Shown: piece after piece, positions 8,918-16,830 of the stretch
Position numbering within the stretch: position 1 is the stretch's first letter
Layout: the number at the start of each line of letters is the position of its first letter
Assembly: GCF_010179735.1 (NCBI RefSeq)
Contig: NZ_JAAEEH010000012.1
Span: 1-64,000, forward strand
DNA from: Anaerotalea alkaliphila
Lineage (GTDB): Bacteria; Bacillota; Clostridia; Lachnospirales; Vallitaleaceae
Direction: 5' to 3'
DNA length: 64,000 nucleotides
Position numbers and translations under genes: made by a program
The notes under the pieces: model-generated
Database searches by the model: none
What the model was told of the DNA's origin: nothing
The model's input: the letters and a program-made list of their open reading frames with translations, nothing else

Positions 8918-9646
8918 ATGACAACCAAAAGAATGAAGAAACTCATCCCTGCAGTCCTCACCCTGTCCATGATCTTCGCATCCACCACCGTATTCGCCAG
9001 CACGGACGATTACGGCGCAGGCGGCGCGGAAGCCGACACCGACCTCACACTGAAAGAAATGCTTGACTATGCCATACAGGACGAATACCTTGCCAGAGCG
9101 GAATATGAAGCGATTATGGAAGAATTCGACGTGACCAGACCCTTCTCCAACATCATGGAAGCGGAAGAACAGCACATCAGCGCACTCCTGCCCCTCTTTG
9201 AGAAGTACGGCATCCCGGTCCCTGAGGACACGGCTGCGGAACATGTGGTGATTCCGGAAACGCTGAAGGAAACCTTCGAGATCGGCGTCCAGGCGGAAAT
9301 CGACAACATCGCGATGTACGAGAAATTCCTGACCCAACCAGACCTTCCCGAAGACATGGGGATCGTGTTCACGGCACTTAGGGACGCAAGCGTGCACCAT
9401 CTGGCGGCCTTCGAGCGCGGCCTGGAGCGGATCGACAGCAGGCCGGCAAGGGGTGGTGCCCGGGCGGTCGGCAACGGCCCGGCAAGCGGCAACGGACCAG
9501 CGGTCGGCAACGGCCCCGCCAGCGTCGACGGACCTGCCGGACCCGGAAAAGCTGTGGGACGCCCCACGGAAGCTGCCGGAAACAGGAACAACCTTGGGGG
9601 CGGCGGTGACAGGGTGCGCCTTCAGGACGGCAACTGTCTGGATTGA
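8918..9646 (+). CDS. Exported DUF2202 ferritin-like protein
   Basis: A signal peptide (cleavage near residue 27) precedes a four-helix DUF2202 domain with ferritin-like di-iron ligands: Glu in DEYLARAEYEAIMEEF, the EAEEQH motif, Glu in VQAEIDNIAMYEKF, and His in DASVHHLAAFERGL. Members of this family are predicted iron-binding proteins with no agreed function. The C-terminal about 65 residues are low-complexity Gly/Asn/Pro/Ala, with repeats of G-N-G-P-A. GGAGGCGG (8905-8912) supports the ATG at 8918. The gene stands alone and its TGA lies inside the -35 box of the next promoter. Fold assignment is good; an iron role is inference. Confidence 0.85.
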   Translation: MTTKRMKKLIPAVLTLSMIFASTTVFASTDDYGAGGAEADTDLTLKEMLDYAIQDEYLARAEYEAIMEEFDVTRPFSNIMEAEEQHISALLPLFEKYGIPVPEDTAAEHVVIPETLKETFEIGVQAEIDNIAMYEKFLTQPDLPEDMGIVFTALRDASVHHLAAFERGLERIDSRPARGGARAVGNGPASGNGPAVGNGPASVDGPAGPGKAVGRPTEAAGNRNNLGGGGDRVRLQDGNCLD

Positions 9647-9671
9647 CAAAAAAACAAGGAACTTGTATAAT
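9643..9671 (+). promoter_or_regulatory. Consensus sigma-A promoter overlapping a stop codon
   Basis: TTGACA (9643-9648), 17 bases, TATAAT (9666-9671): a full consensus. The TGA stop of the DUF2202 gene (9644-9646) is part of the -35 hexamer. Confidence 0.9.
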
Positions 9672-9732
9672 TTTAGCAATCGGGCAGCCGCAGGATACCG
9701 GTTGCCCGAAAGTCTTGAGAGGGGGAAAAAAC

Positions 9733-10503
9733 ATGTCCATAAGCACAGTTTTGCTATTGCTGGTCGCCGTCGTGCTGCTTGGTGCGTTGGCCGCGGTGGT
9801 ACTGGCGGTGTTCACCGTCATCCGGAATTCCAGGAGTCAAAGGGAGGCGCCCGTGGTCAGCGTCCAGGCCAAGGTCCTGGGGACCTACAGCCAGTCCTAC
9901 GAGTCCCATACGGTGGACACCGCCGATGCCCGGACGACCAGCACCTACCGGGTGGAGTTCCTGCTGGAGGACCGGTCCCAAAAGACCTTCAAGGTGGGGA
10001 AGAAGCAGTTCTTGGCCTTGAACGACGGGGACCGGGGAGTCCTCACCTTCCAGGGGGACAGGCTGGTGGGCTTCGAGAGGGGTCCGCGGCCCGATACCGC
10101 AACCGCAAGCCACCGGCCGGCGGGTTCTGGATATTTCTTCCAGGAGGGGGACCGACAGGGGCCGACACTGAAGTTCTACGCCGATTCCCAGGAGCTGGGG
10201 GTCAGCATTCCGGGAAGCTCCCCCCTGCCGTGCACCTTCGACGAGGTGGTCCGGTATGCCAAGCGCATGCTGGAGGACACCACGAAGGACAACTTCTTCG
10301 GCCTGGAGAAGCCCAGCGGGGAAATCCTGCAGTTCTCCAAGGCCGGGGCGGGGGCTCCGGTGGAGGTGGACATGCCCGTCGGCCAGGGGAAGTCCCACCA
10401 GGGGGAGCTCCGGTCCATGGAGCAGCTGGAAGACTGCATCCGCGGCTTCTATGAAGGGGAGGACCTGGTGGTCAAGTTCGGCCTGGTGCTCCAGGCCTGG
10501 TAA
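9733..10503 (+). CDS. Membrane-anchored DUF2500-like protein
   Basis: The 256-residue product begins with one strongly hydrophobic helix (about 5-30). A domain follows resembling DUF2500: V.AKVLG.Y......, a strand-rich centre with YRVEFLLEDRSQKTFKV, and GDRGVLTFQGDRLVGF. The C-terminal half (about 130-256) is unrecognised and mixed alpha/beta. It has no visible catalytic motif. The ATG at 9733 follows a purine-rich GAGAGGGGG site. It is transcribed alone from the consensus promoter at 9643-9671 and ends at the bidirectional terminator 10515-10564. A role in the cell envelope is only suggested by the membrane anchor. Confidence 0.65.
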   Translation: MSISTVLLLLVAVVLLGALAAVVLAVFTVIRNSRSQREAPVVSVQAKVLGTYSQSYESHTVDTADARTTSTYRVEFLLEDRSQKTFKVGKKQFLALNDGDRGVLTFQGDRLVGFERGPRPDTATASHRPAGSGYFFQEGDRQGPTLKFYADSQELGVSIPGSSPLPCTFDEVVRYAKRMLEDTTKDNFFGLEKPSGEILQFSKAGAGAPVEVDMPVGQGKSHQGELRSMEQLEDCIRGFYEGEDLVVKFGLVLQAW

Positions 10504-10514
10504 AGGAAGAGGAA

Positions 10515-10564
10515 AAAGGGAAGGCTACGGAAACCGTGAACCGCGTTTCCGTAGCCTTCCCTTT
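10515..10564. terminator. Bidirectional terminator between converging genes
   Basis: A stem of about 20 base pairs (AAAGGGAAGGCTACGGAAAC and its complement) lies between the genes at 9733-10503 and 10613-12205. AAA and TTT flanks serve both directions. Confidence 0.8.
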
Positions 10565-10612
10565 CGTTTGCCGCATTCGCCGCTTTTCCCCTTGGGGCGG
10601 AGGTGGCTCCCC

Positions 10613-12205
10613 CTACCGCTCCCGCCAGATCCCCAACAGCAGGCCGGCCGCCAGGAGGATGGAAAGGCCGAAGCCGGCCAGCCCCAGGGCGGGGACCCCC
10701 AGCCACCGGGGGGTGAGGTCCGTGGTGCATAGGATGCCGGAGCCCACCAGCATGGCGGAAGCCACCATGCCCGCCGTCAGCCGCCCCACCAGCCAATAGG
10801 CGGTCCGGTCCAGGGCCTTGGAGGGGGTAAGCTCCAGGTGCATCCTTCCCTGGCCTTTGGCCCCCATCTTCAGCAGGTCGGAAAGGAGGACGGGCAGCCC
10901 CAGGGCTTTGTGTCCCGCCGCCGCCAGCCCGGCCGCGTCCTGGAGCAGCTGCCGCTCCCAGTCCTCCCGGTGGGGAAGCCGTCCGGCCATCCGTCCGGCG
11001 GCGATGTCCAGGAGGCTGATCCCCGGGCTCACCACCGACAGCACCCCTTCCAGGGTGGCCATACCCCTGCCCAGCATGGAGACGCCCCCGGGCAGCACGA
11101 TGTGTTGCCGACGGGCCAGATGCAGGAAATCCTCCAGCACGGACCCCATGTCGATGGAAGCCAGGTCCACGGTCCCATACTTGGTCAGCAAGTCGTCGAT
11201 CTCCCCATAAAGGGCGTTCTGGTCGGTACCTTCCCCCAGGGCCCCCATGGCCAGCAGCACATCCTTCAGGGCCCCCGGGTCCTTCCGGGCCATGGCCCGC
11301 ACCCCCTGGTCCAGGAGCTGCCGGTTCCGGGGGGAGAGGTGGCCCATCATCCCGAAGTCGATCCAGACGATCCGGCCGTCCCGGATCCGCAGGTTCCCGG
11401 GATGGGGGTCCGCATGGAAGAATCCGTCCTCCACCACCTGCTTCAGGTAGTTTTGGGCCAGCTTGGCCCCGATCTCCTCCAGGTCGTAGCCTTCCGCCCG
11501 GAGGGCCTGGGTGTCCGTGACGGGGATGCCCCGGATGTGCTCCATCACCAGCACGTTCCCGGTGGAAAGCCCCCGGAAGACCCTGGGGACGTCCACATAG
11601 GCCACGTCCCGGTTGTTGCGGGCGAAGGTCTCCATGTGCCCGGCCTCTATGCGGAAATCCATCTCCTCCTGGGCCGCCGCCCAGATCTCGTCCAGGACCA
11701 TGCCGAAATCCACCACGTCCCCGGTCCCGCCCACCACCCGGGCCAACCCCAGGGCCCTGCGGATCAGGGCCACGTCCTGGCGCATGGTCTCGTGGATCCC
11801 TGGGCGTTGGACCTTCACCACCACGGGGGTGCCGTCGGCAAGCTCCGCCAGATGCACCTGGGCGATGGAGGCGGCCCCCAAGGGGACGGGATCGAACCTG
11901 GGAAAAAGCGTGCCGAGCGGGGGGTCCAGGGACCTGGCGATGACCCCGTAGACCTCTTCCACGGGCATGGGAGCCGCCTCCGAATGGAGCTTCTTCAGCT
12001 CCTGGCAATAGGCGGCGGGAAGCAGGTCCGAGCGCATGGCCATCACCTGCCCCAGCTTCATGTAGGTGGGGCCCAGGTCCTCCAGGAGGGCCCGCAGCTT
12101 CACCGGGGTCAGGCCCTTGGCGGCCCGGTGCTTCCGAAGCAGGGAAAGGATCTCCAGGAACCGGGCCCTGTCCGTGCCGCCCTTGGGCCTGGCTTCCCCC
12201 GTCAT
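10613..12205 (-). CDS. UbiB/AarF (ABC1) family atypical kinase-like protein
   Basis: This 530-residue member of the UbiB protein-kinase-like family has the invariant KxGQ motif (KLGQ, residues 50-53), the Ala-rich loop GAASIAQVH near 112, the lysine in VVKVQRPG, and HADPHPGN plus WIDFGMMG as catalytic and metal-binding loops. Two hydrophobic helices close the protein (about 470-525), as in membrane-associated ABC1 proteins. In ubiquinone-producing bacteria UbiB supports quinone synthesis; in Bacillota the role is unknown and may concern isoprenoid lipids. It overlaps the phasin-like gene by four bases (ATGA), so the two are co-translated. Confidence 0.92.
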   Translation of the reverse strand: MTGEARPKGGTDRARFLEILSLLRKHRAAKGLTPVKLRALLEDLGPTYMKLGQVMAMRSDLLPAAYCQELKKLHSEAAPMPVEEVYGVIARSLDPPLGTLFPRFDPVPLGAASIAQVHLAELADGTPVVVKVQRPGIHETMRQDVALIRRALGLARVVGGTGDVVDFGMVLDEIWAAAQEEMDFRIEAGHMETFARNNRDVAYVDVPRVFRGLSTGNVLVMEHIRGIPVTDTQALRAEGYDLEEIGAKLAQNYLKQVVEDGFFHADPHPGNLRIRDGRIVWIDFGMMGHLSPRNRQLLDQGVRAMARKDPGALKDVLLAMGALGEGTDQNALYGEIDDLLTKYGTVDLASIDMGSVLEDFLHLARRQHIVLPGGVSMLGRGMATLEGVLSVVSPGISLLDIAAGRMAGRLPHREDWERQLLQDAAGLAAAGHKALGLPVLLSDLLKMGAKGQGRMHLELTPSKALDRTAYWLVGRLTAGMVASAMLVGSGILCTTDLTPRWLGVPALGLAGFGLSILLAAGLLLGIWRER

Positions 12206-12471
12206 TCCTTACCCTGCCGCTCCAGTTCCCCGATTCTGGCCTTCAGGGCCTGCAGCTCTTCCGGTGTCAGCTGGTCCACCCGGTCGATCAGGGAGGAGGG
12301 GGAGGCCTTGTGCTTCAGCTCCGCATACGCCGCCTTCCCCTTCCGGACGGTGGCGTCCCCCTTTTCCACCAGGATGTCGAATCCCTTCTTGGCGCTCTCC
12401 GCAGCCACGGCGGCTCCGCCAATCCCCGCCAGCATCAGTTTCCTAAGGTCGTCTCCCAATCCATTACCCAT
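12202..12471 (-). CDS. Phasin-like small helical protein
   Basis: The 89-residue product is a predicted amphipathic helical protein of the phasin-like/polyhydroxyalkanoate-regulator type: LRKLMLAGIG..AVAAESAKKGFDILVEKGD near the start, and a C-terminal coiled-coil-like LTPEELQALKARIGELERQ. In many Bacillota such a protein is coded immediately before an AarF/UbiB-family gene, as here, where the two overlap by ATGA. The start at 12471 has AAGGGG seven bases upstream; in-frame ATGs at 12477 and 12489 are alternatives. Its partner function is not known, but the constant pairing suggests a shared task at the membrane. Confidence 0.75.
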   Translation of the reverse strand: MGNGLGDDLRKLMLAGIGGAAVAAESAKKGFDILVEKGDATVRKGKAAYAELKHKASPSSLIDRVDQLTPEELQALKARIGELERQGKE

Positions 12472-12634
12472 GTCCATTCCCCTTCCCATTCGATTTCCCT
12501 GTAGCTGTTTGGTGGTCTTCCTTTCCAAATCATACAATGATTGTACCACAAGAACGGCTGTCTGAACATGGGGGAAGGGCTTGAATCCTGCCTGCTGCCG
12601 CTGGGTGCCCCGGCTACCTTCCCGGGGACGGTAG

Positions 12635-12663
12635 TTTCCTTTCCCGGGAAAACATGGTATAAT
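12635..12663 (+). promoter_or_regulatory. Extended -10 promoter of the VOC gene
   Basis: TGGTATAAT (12655-12663) with a weak -35 TTTCCT at 12635-12640 and 17-base spacing. The same TGGTATAAT motif recurs at 36522-36530 and 38999-39007. The rest of 12472-12720 holds nothing further that I can assign. Confidence 0.7.
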
Positions 12664-12720
12664 GGAAGAACGGATAGGGATGCGGCGGGAGTGGTTTTTC
12701 GATTGAAGGAGGCAGTACGT

Positions 12721-13140
12721 ATGAGCGTTCAAGCGTTTGTGAATTTCAATGGAAACTGTCGGGAAGCGGTCAAGTTCTATGCGGAGGCCTTCGGCGTGGA
12801 AGAGCCGAAGATCATGACCTTCGGGGAGATGCCGCCGGACGCCGATTTTCCCCTGGACGACTACACCAGGGAGCTGGTGATGTACACGGACCTGAAGATC
12901 TTCGGGGGCATCGTGATGTTCTCCGACGCCCTGCCGGGCAGGGACGCCACCATCGGGGACAACATCAGCCTGGTGCTTACCGGAACGGACGAGGAGGCCC
13001 TGACCAGAGCCTTCAACAACCTGAAGGTGGGCGGCAAGGTGGAGATGGACCTTCAGGAGACCTTCTGGAGCAAGGTCTACGGCTATCTGGTGGACAAGTA
13101 CGGCGTCGGATGGCAGGTGAGCCTCGCGGAGGAAAAGTAA
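12721..13140 (+). CDS. PhnB-like VOC superfamily protein
   Basis: The 139-residue protein has the glyoxalase/VOC fold of the PhnB/YjdN type: VQAFVNFNGNCREAVKFYAEAFG at the start, an IMTFGEMP turn, VMYTDLKIFGGIVMFSDALPG, the segment GDNISLVLTGTDEEALTRAFNNL, and the terminal DKYGVGWQV. These proteins are single-domain cytosolic metal-fold proteins of mostly unknown substrate. AAGGAGG (about 12706-12712) fixes the start. It is monocistronic, between the extended -10 promoter and a perfect 20-base-pair terminator hairpin. Confidence 0.88.
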   Translation: MSVQAFVNFNGNCREAVKFYAEAFGVEEPKIMTFGEMPPDADFPLDDYTRELVMYTDLKIFGGIVMFSDALPGRDATIGDNISLVLTGTDEEALTRAFNNLKVGGKVEMDLQETFWSKVYGYLVDKYGVGWQVSLAEEK

Positions 13141-13184
13141 GGACACGCCGAAAGGGCGGCTGCGGCCGCCCTTTCGGCGTGTCC
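13141..13184. terminator. Terminator hairpin after the VOC gene
   Basis: A perfect 20-base-pair stem with a 4-base loop (13141-13184) begins directly after the stop codon. A T-rich stretch follows a few bases later, inside the next promoter. Confidence 0.8.
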
Positions 13185-13188
13185 GGGC

Positions 13189-13217
13189 TTGTTTTCCCGG
13201 GGAATCTGTTGTACCAT
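13189..13217 (+). promoter_or_regulatory. Probable sigma-A promoter of the HD hydrolase gene
   Basis: TTGTTT (13189-13194), 17 bases, TACCAT (13212-13217), placed just after the terminator and about 32 bases from the start codon. Confidence 0.5.
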
Positions 13218-13249
13218 AAGGGTAGGACGGAAACGAAAAGAGGCGAAAT

Positions 13250-13810
13250 ATGGCGGACTACATTCTCACCTATACGAAAACGAAATTCCATCCACTGGAC
13301 CCCGTGGAGGAGGACATCCATATCGAGGACATCGCCCACTCCTTGTCCCTGATGACCAGGGCCAACGGCCACTTCAGGCATTTCTACTCGGTTGCCCAGC
13401 ATTCCATCAACTGCTGGAGGGAAGCCGCAAGCCGGGGCCATTCCGACCGGGTGCGGCTGGGGTGCCTGCTCCACGACGCCAGCGAGAGCTACCTGTCGGA
13501 CATCACCCGACCGGTGAAGCGGAACCTGCACGCCTACGGTCCCATGGAGGAGCGGCTGCAGAAGGCCGTCTACCGGCGGTTCGGCATCGGGGACCTGACG
13601 GAGGAGGAGCTGGGGCGGATCAGGGAGATCGACGACGCCCTGTTGTACCACGAGTTCCAGGAGCTGATGGAGGTGGCGGTCATGGAGGTGATGCCCGTCC
13701 ACTCCAGGGAGCTGGATTTCTCCCAGAGGGATTTCGGCAGTGTGGAAAAGGAGTTCCTTTCCGCCTTCAGGAGGACGGTTCCGGAGAATCCATCAGTAAC
13801 GCAACAGTAA
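13250..13810 (+). CDS. HD-domain phosphohydrolase
   Basis: The 186-residue protein has the metal-binding pattern of HD-domain nucleotide or phosphate hydrolases related to YfbR: a His in AQHSINCW, the HD pair in LLHDASESYLSDI, and an Asp in EIDDALLYHEF. The segment DITRPVKR after the HD pair is typical of this subgroup. The likely reaction is hydrolysis of a nucleotide monophosphate, but the substrate is not readable. AGAGG precedes the ATG. The C-terminal residues PSVTQQ lie inside a short tandem repeat (13796-13849), so the last codons may be repeat-derived. Confidence 0.85.
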   Translation: MADYILTYTKTKFHPLDPVEEDIHIEDIAHSLSLMTRANGHFRHFYSVAQHSINCWREAASRGHSDRVRLGCLLHDASESYLSDITRPVKRNLHAYGPMEERLQKAVYRRFGIGDLTEEELGRIREIDDALLYHEFQELMEVAVMEVMPVHSRELDFSQRDFGSVEKEFLSAFRRTVPENPSVTQQ

Positions 13811-13849
13811 CGCAACAGTAAACGCAACAGTAAACACAAAAGTTAAACG
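13796..13849 (+). repeat. Short tandem repeat, unit GTAACGCAACA
   Basis: Four imperfect copies of an 11-12 base unit (GTAACGCAACA, then GTAAACGCAACA, decaying to GTTAAACGCA) run from the end of the HD gene to just before the next ribosome-binding site. Confidence 0.8.
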
Positions 13850-13873
13850 CATAAGATAAGAGGAGGACTTGCC

Positions 13874-15148
13874 ATGGGAACGACGAAAAACAAGCTTTTA
13901 TCGCTGCTGCTGGTGGTGGCCATGCTGACCCTGTCCCTGGGGACCGTTTTTGCCCAGGAGACCCACACCTACGGGGAGGAGGCCGTGACACTGAACCGGC
14001 TGGGGCTCTTCAAGGGGACCTCCCAGACGGCCTTCGTCCCGGACCTGGGCGGGGCCCTGACCCGGGAGATGGGCGTCACCCTGCTGCTGCGCCTCTTCGG
14101 CCTGGAGGAGGACGCCCTGGGGATGACCGAAGCGGAGACCGCGGCCGCCCTGGCGCCCTTCACGGACACGGGAGCGGTATCCGGCTGGGCCAGGAACAAC
14201 ATTGCCTATGCGGTGGAGAACGGGATCCTGGTGGGTGTGGCCGCGGACAGGCTGGCTCCCATGGAGCCCCTGATTGGGAAGATGTACGCCACCATGATCC
14301 TGCGGCAGCTGGGCCATACGGTGGACGCCGCGGACTATGACCAGGCGGCCCAGACCCTATCGGACAAGGGAGGCGTCACCCCGGAGGAGGCCCAGAAGTT
14401 CAATGAAAAGGCCCTGATCCGGGACGACGCCGTGGGCATGACCTTCGGCTCCCTCCAGGCGGTGGACGGGGAAGGCAGGAAGGCCATCGACCTGCTGGTG
14501 GCTTCCGGAGCCGTGGACGGGGAACTGGCGGCCGAACTGGGCGTCTACGCCGCGCCGGTGGAAGAGGAAGAGCCCGGACCGGATCCGGCAGGCAGGCTGG
14601 CGGACTACACCGGCAGGGCCTTCGGACTGGTCCTGGAGACGGCCAGGGTGCTGAATTCCGCCGGGGATGAGGTCCAGGAGCTGGAATTCCTCATCGGGAA
14701 GGATGTCGTGTACGTGCCGACCAGGGACGACGACACCCTGGACCTGGACCTGCAGGCCGCCCTGGATGCGGGGGACCTGTTCGGACTTAGGATGCAGTTC
14801 GGGGTGGTGCGGAACGCCTCCACCAGCGGACTGGACTTTGCGGGACTGGGGACCGTCAGCGGATTCGAGGACCACACGGGATCCGCATGGGCGAAGGTCC
14901 TGGAGCGGAACGATTCCGTGGTCACCATCGATTATGACGGGGACGAGGACGGGAATCCGGACATCCGCACCATCATCGAAGGTCCCATCGTCTACAGGGC
15001 CAAGCTGGTGGGTGGCAAAGTCACCTACGAACCGGGGGTGCTTAGGGACATCAAGGCGGACGCTTTCGTCCGGCTCTACACCGTCTCCGGGGACGACCCG
15101 GGGATCGTGGAGGTGGTGCTGGTCTCTGAAATGGTGAACGTGCGGTAG
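13874..15148 (+). CDS. Exported S-layer-homology protein
   Basis: A cleavable signal peptide (cleavage near residue 28, VFAQE) is followed by divergent SLH modules (about 35-200; for example LNRLGLFKGTSQTAFVPD..LTREM and DTGAVSGWARNNIAYAVENGILVG), which anchor proteins to secondary cell-wall polymers. After an acidic hinge, a C-terminal domain of about 190 residues has alternating strands and an Asp-rich loop DYDGDEDGNPD that could bind calcium. GAGG upstream supports the ATG. The frame ends at TAG (15146-15148) but stays open in the same phase for another 61 codons up to the next gene, so the ancestral protein may have been longer. Confidence 0.82.
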   Translation: MGTTKNKLLSLLLVVAMLTLSLGTVFAQETHTYGEEAVTLNRLGLFKGTSQTAFVPDLGGALTREMGVTLLLRLFGLEEDALGMTEAETAAALAPFTDTGAVSGWARNNIAYAVENGILVGVAADRLAPMEPLIGKMYATMILRQLGHTVDAADYDQAAQTLSDKGGVTPEEAQKFNEKALIRDDAVGMTFGSLQAVDGEGRKAIDLLVASGAVDGELAAELGVYAAPVEEEEPGPDPAGRLADYTGRAFGLVLETARVLNSAGDEVQELEFLIGKDVVYVPTRDDDTLDLDLQAALDAGDLFGLRMQFGVVRNASTSGLDFAGLGTVSGFEDHTGSAWAKVLERNDSVVTIDYDGDEDGNPDIRTIIEGPIVYRAKLVGGKVTYEPGVLRDIKADAFVRLYTVSGDDPGIVEVVLVSEMVNVR

Positions 15149-15331
15149 GATGCCGGGGAGACCGGGGGAGTCGCCACCCTTTTTGCCGGAGAACGGGGGC
15201 TGGAAGGCTACGACATCCTGTCCAGCCAGGAGGAACTGAAGAAGACGAGCGGGCTCCCGGCCGGCCGCAAGCCGGCTGCGGAGCTTCGTGCGGACACGGA
15301 TCGAGACGGACATGGGGACAAGGAGACCGGC
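15149..15331 (+). other. Open in-phase extension after the SLH gene stop
   Basis: The 61 codons between the TAG at 15146-15148 and the ATG at 15332 contain no stop, are in phase with both flanking genes, and translate to plausible soluble sequence ending in the calcium-loop-like DTDRDGHGDKETG. AAGGAG for the next gene lies at its end. It may be a C-terminal segment cut off by a nonsense change. Confidence 0.4.
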
Positions 15332-16723
15332 ATGAAGATGGGGACAGGACGATTGAAAAGGGGCGCCGCGCTGGCGCTGGCGTTCCTCATGGCCTTCGGG
15401 GCCATGGGACAGGAAGCCCACGCCTACGAGGGGGTGGACACCTGGTTCGTGGAGGGGATTGGGGAGGCGGAGAGCTGGGGGATCATCCCAGAGAGCTTCG
15501 TCAACCGCAGGATGGACCGCCCGGTGACCCGGGGAGAGTTCGCCGAGGCGGTGGTGCTGGCCTATGTCAGCGGAGGCGGGGAATGGCCCCGGAATTGGGA
15601 GCGGGAGGTCTTCGGGGACGAGGTGGGCCTCCATGGGGACATGGCCTACGCCTTGGGAATCGTCACGGGATACCCGGACGGCACCTTCCGGCCGGAGGGG
15701 GAGATCACCCGGGAGGAGATGTTCGTGATGATCGGACGGCTGCTCGGGCAACTGGGAGACCTGAAGGCGGTGGATCCGGCGGTGGTGGAGACGGTGCTGG
15801 CCGGCTTCGGGGACGCATCCAGCGTCAGCGCCTGGGCCAGGGAGGCGGCGGCCGTGGTGGCGGGCAGGCGGATCGTCCTGGGCACCGACCTGGGGAACCT
15901 GGAGCCCCAGCAGAACACCACCCGGGCCCAGGCCCTGGTGATCCTGAAGCGGTCCATGGAGACGGTGGCCCCAGGGCCCGTCTCCCAGCGGACCAGGGAC
16001 CGGCGGCTCAAGGAGCTGGCCCAGGCCGCCGCCGGAACGGACAACACCGGGACGGACAACCCCGGAACGGACGACGCCGGGACCTCCCAAGAAGGGACAT
16101 GGCTGGCCTATGAGGGCAGTGGGGAACCGGTTTCCGACGGGTGGCAGACGGAAGGCGGCCGGTACACCCGGCTCTCCCTGGAGGAGCTGTACACCCCAGA
16201 GGAACTGCTGGTGATGCCGGGGACCAATTCCGTGAAGCATGCCCTGGTCTTCGGGGAGCCGGACGCCCCCTTCTACCAGACCGAGGAGGAGGCCCTGGAA
16301 CACATGGTGGCGGTCACGGTGGACGTGTGGCAGCTGCAGGACGACGGGACCAAGACGGCCGGCAGGCGTACCCTCACGGTCAACGTGGCGGTGGCGGAAA
16401 TGGTGGAGGCCGTCTTCCGGGAGGTCTTCGAGGGGGAGGAACGGTTCTCCATAAAGGATGTGGGCGGCTACGCCTGGCGGGCCAGCCCTACCTCGGAGCA
16501 CCGGTGGGGCCTTGCCATCGACATCAACGCCAACGAGAACCCGCTGGTCCGGTCCGACGGGACCATTGTCGTCGGCACCCACTGGCTGCCCGGGGAAGAC
16601 CCCCATTCCATCCTCCCCGACGGGGACGTGGTCCGGGCCTTCAAGAAGTACGGCTTCAGCTGGGGCGGGGACGCCTGGTCCCAGAACAACGACTACATGC
16701 ACTTCTCCTTCCTGGGGAAATGA
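15332..16723 (+). CDS. SLH-anchored D,D-carboxypeptidase of peptidase family M15
   Basis: The 463-residue exported protein trims cell-wall peptides if active. A signal peptide ends near residue 30 (AHAYE). SLH modules follow (about 30-210), including GYPDGTFRPEGEITREEMFVMIGRL split by two loops. A Thr/Asn/Gly/Asp-rich linker repeats TDN-GTDNPGTDDAGT. The C-terminal VanY-like M15 domain (about 250-463) keeps zinc ligands SEHRWGLAIDIN (His near 390, Asp near 397) and DYMHFSF (His near 457). AAGGAG (about 15320) supports the ATG. It lies behind another SLH gene in the same phase, and a hairpin follows at 16732-16755. Confidence 0.88.
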   Translation: MKMGTGRLKRGAALALAFLMAFGAMGQEAHAYEGVDTWFVEGIGEAESWGIIPESFVNRRMDRPVTRGEFAEAVVLAYVSGGGEWPRNWEREVFGDEVGLHGDMAYALGIVTGYPDGTFRPEGEITREEMFVMIGRLLGQLGDLKAVDPAVVETVLAGFGDASSVSAWAREAAAVVAGRRIVLGTDLGNLEPQQNTTRAQALVILKRSMETVAPGPVSQRTRDRRLKELAQAAAGTDNTGTDNPGTDDAGTSQEGTWLAYEGSGEPVSDGWQTEGGRYTRLSLEELYTPEELLVMPGTNSVKHALVFGEPDAPFYQTEEEALEHMVAVTVDVWQLQDDGTKTAGRRTLTVNVAVAEMVEAVFREVFEGEERFSIKDVGGYAWRASPTSEHRWGLAIDINANENPLVRSDGTIVVGTHWLPGEDPHSILPDGDVVRAFKKYGFSWGGDAWSQNNDYMHFSFLGK

Positions 16724-16731
16724 AAATGAAG

Positions 16732-16755
16732 AAAAGGCAGCCGCGGCTGCCTTTT
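16732..16755. terminator. Terminator hairpin
   Basis: AAAAGGCAGCCG pairs with CGGCTGCCTTTT as a 24-base palindrome just after the M15 gene. It is directly followed by the long palindrome at 16766-16825. Confidence 0.75.
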
Positions 16756-16765
16756 CTTGTGGAAT

Positions 16766-16825
16766 GGAACAGGGGGACGGTTCTTCCGTACCAGAACTGG
16801 TACGGAAGAACCGTCCCCCTGTTCC
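16766..16825. repeat. Family A palindrome, copy 1 (perfect, 60 bp)
   Basis: A perfect 60-base palindrome: the outer arm GGAACAGGGGGACGG leads into TTCTTCCGTACCAG and then the mirror image. It lies between converging genes, five bases from the stop of the gene on the minus strand. It shares the core GGGGACGGTTCTTCCG with copies at 36395-36469, 54867-54936 and 62385-62460. Confidence 0.9.
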
Positions 16826-16830
16826 AAACT

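Noticed and set aside
12601-12640. GGGGACGGTAG near the VOC promoter as a family A remnant
   Set aside because: The match is eight bases only and lies inside a short CCCGGG inverted repeat that explains it.
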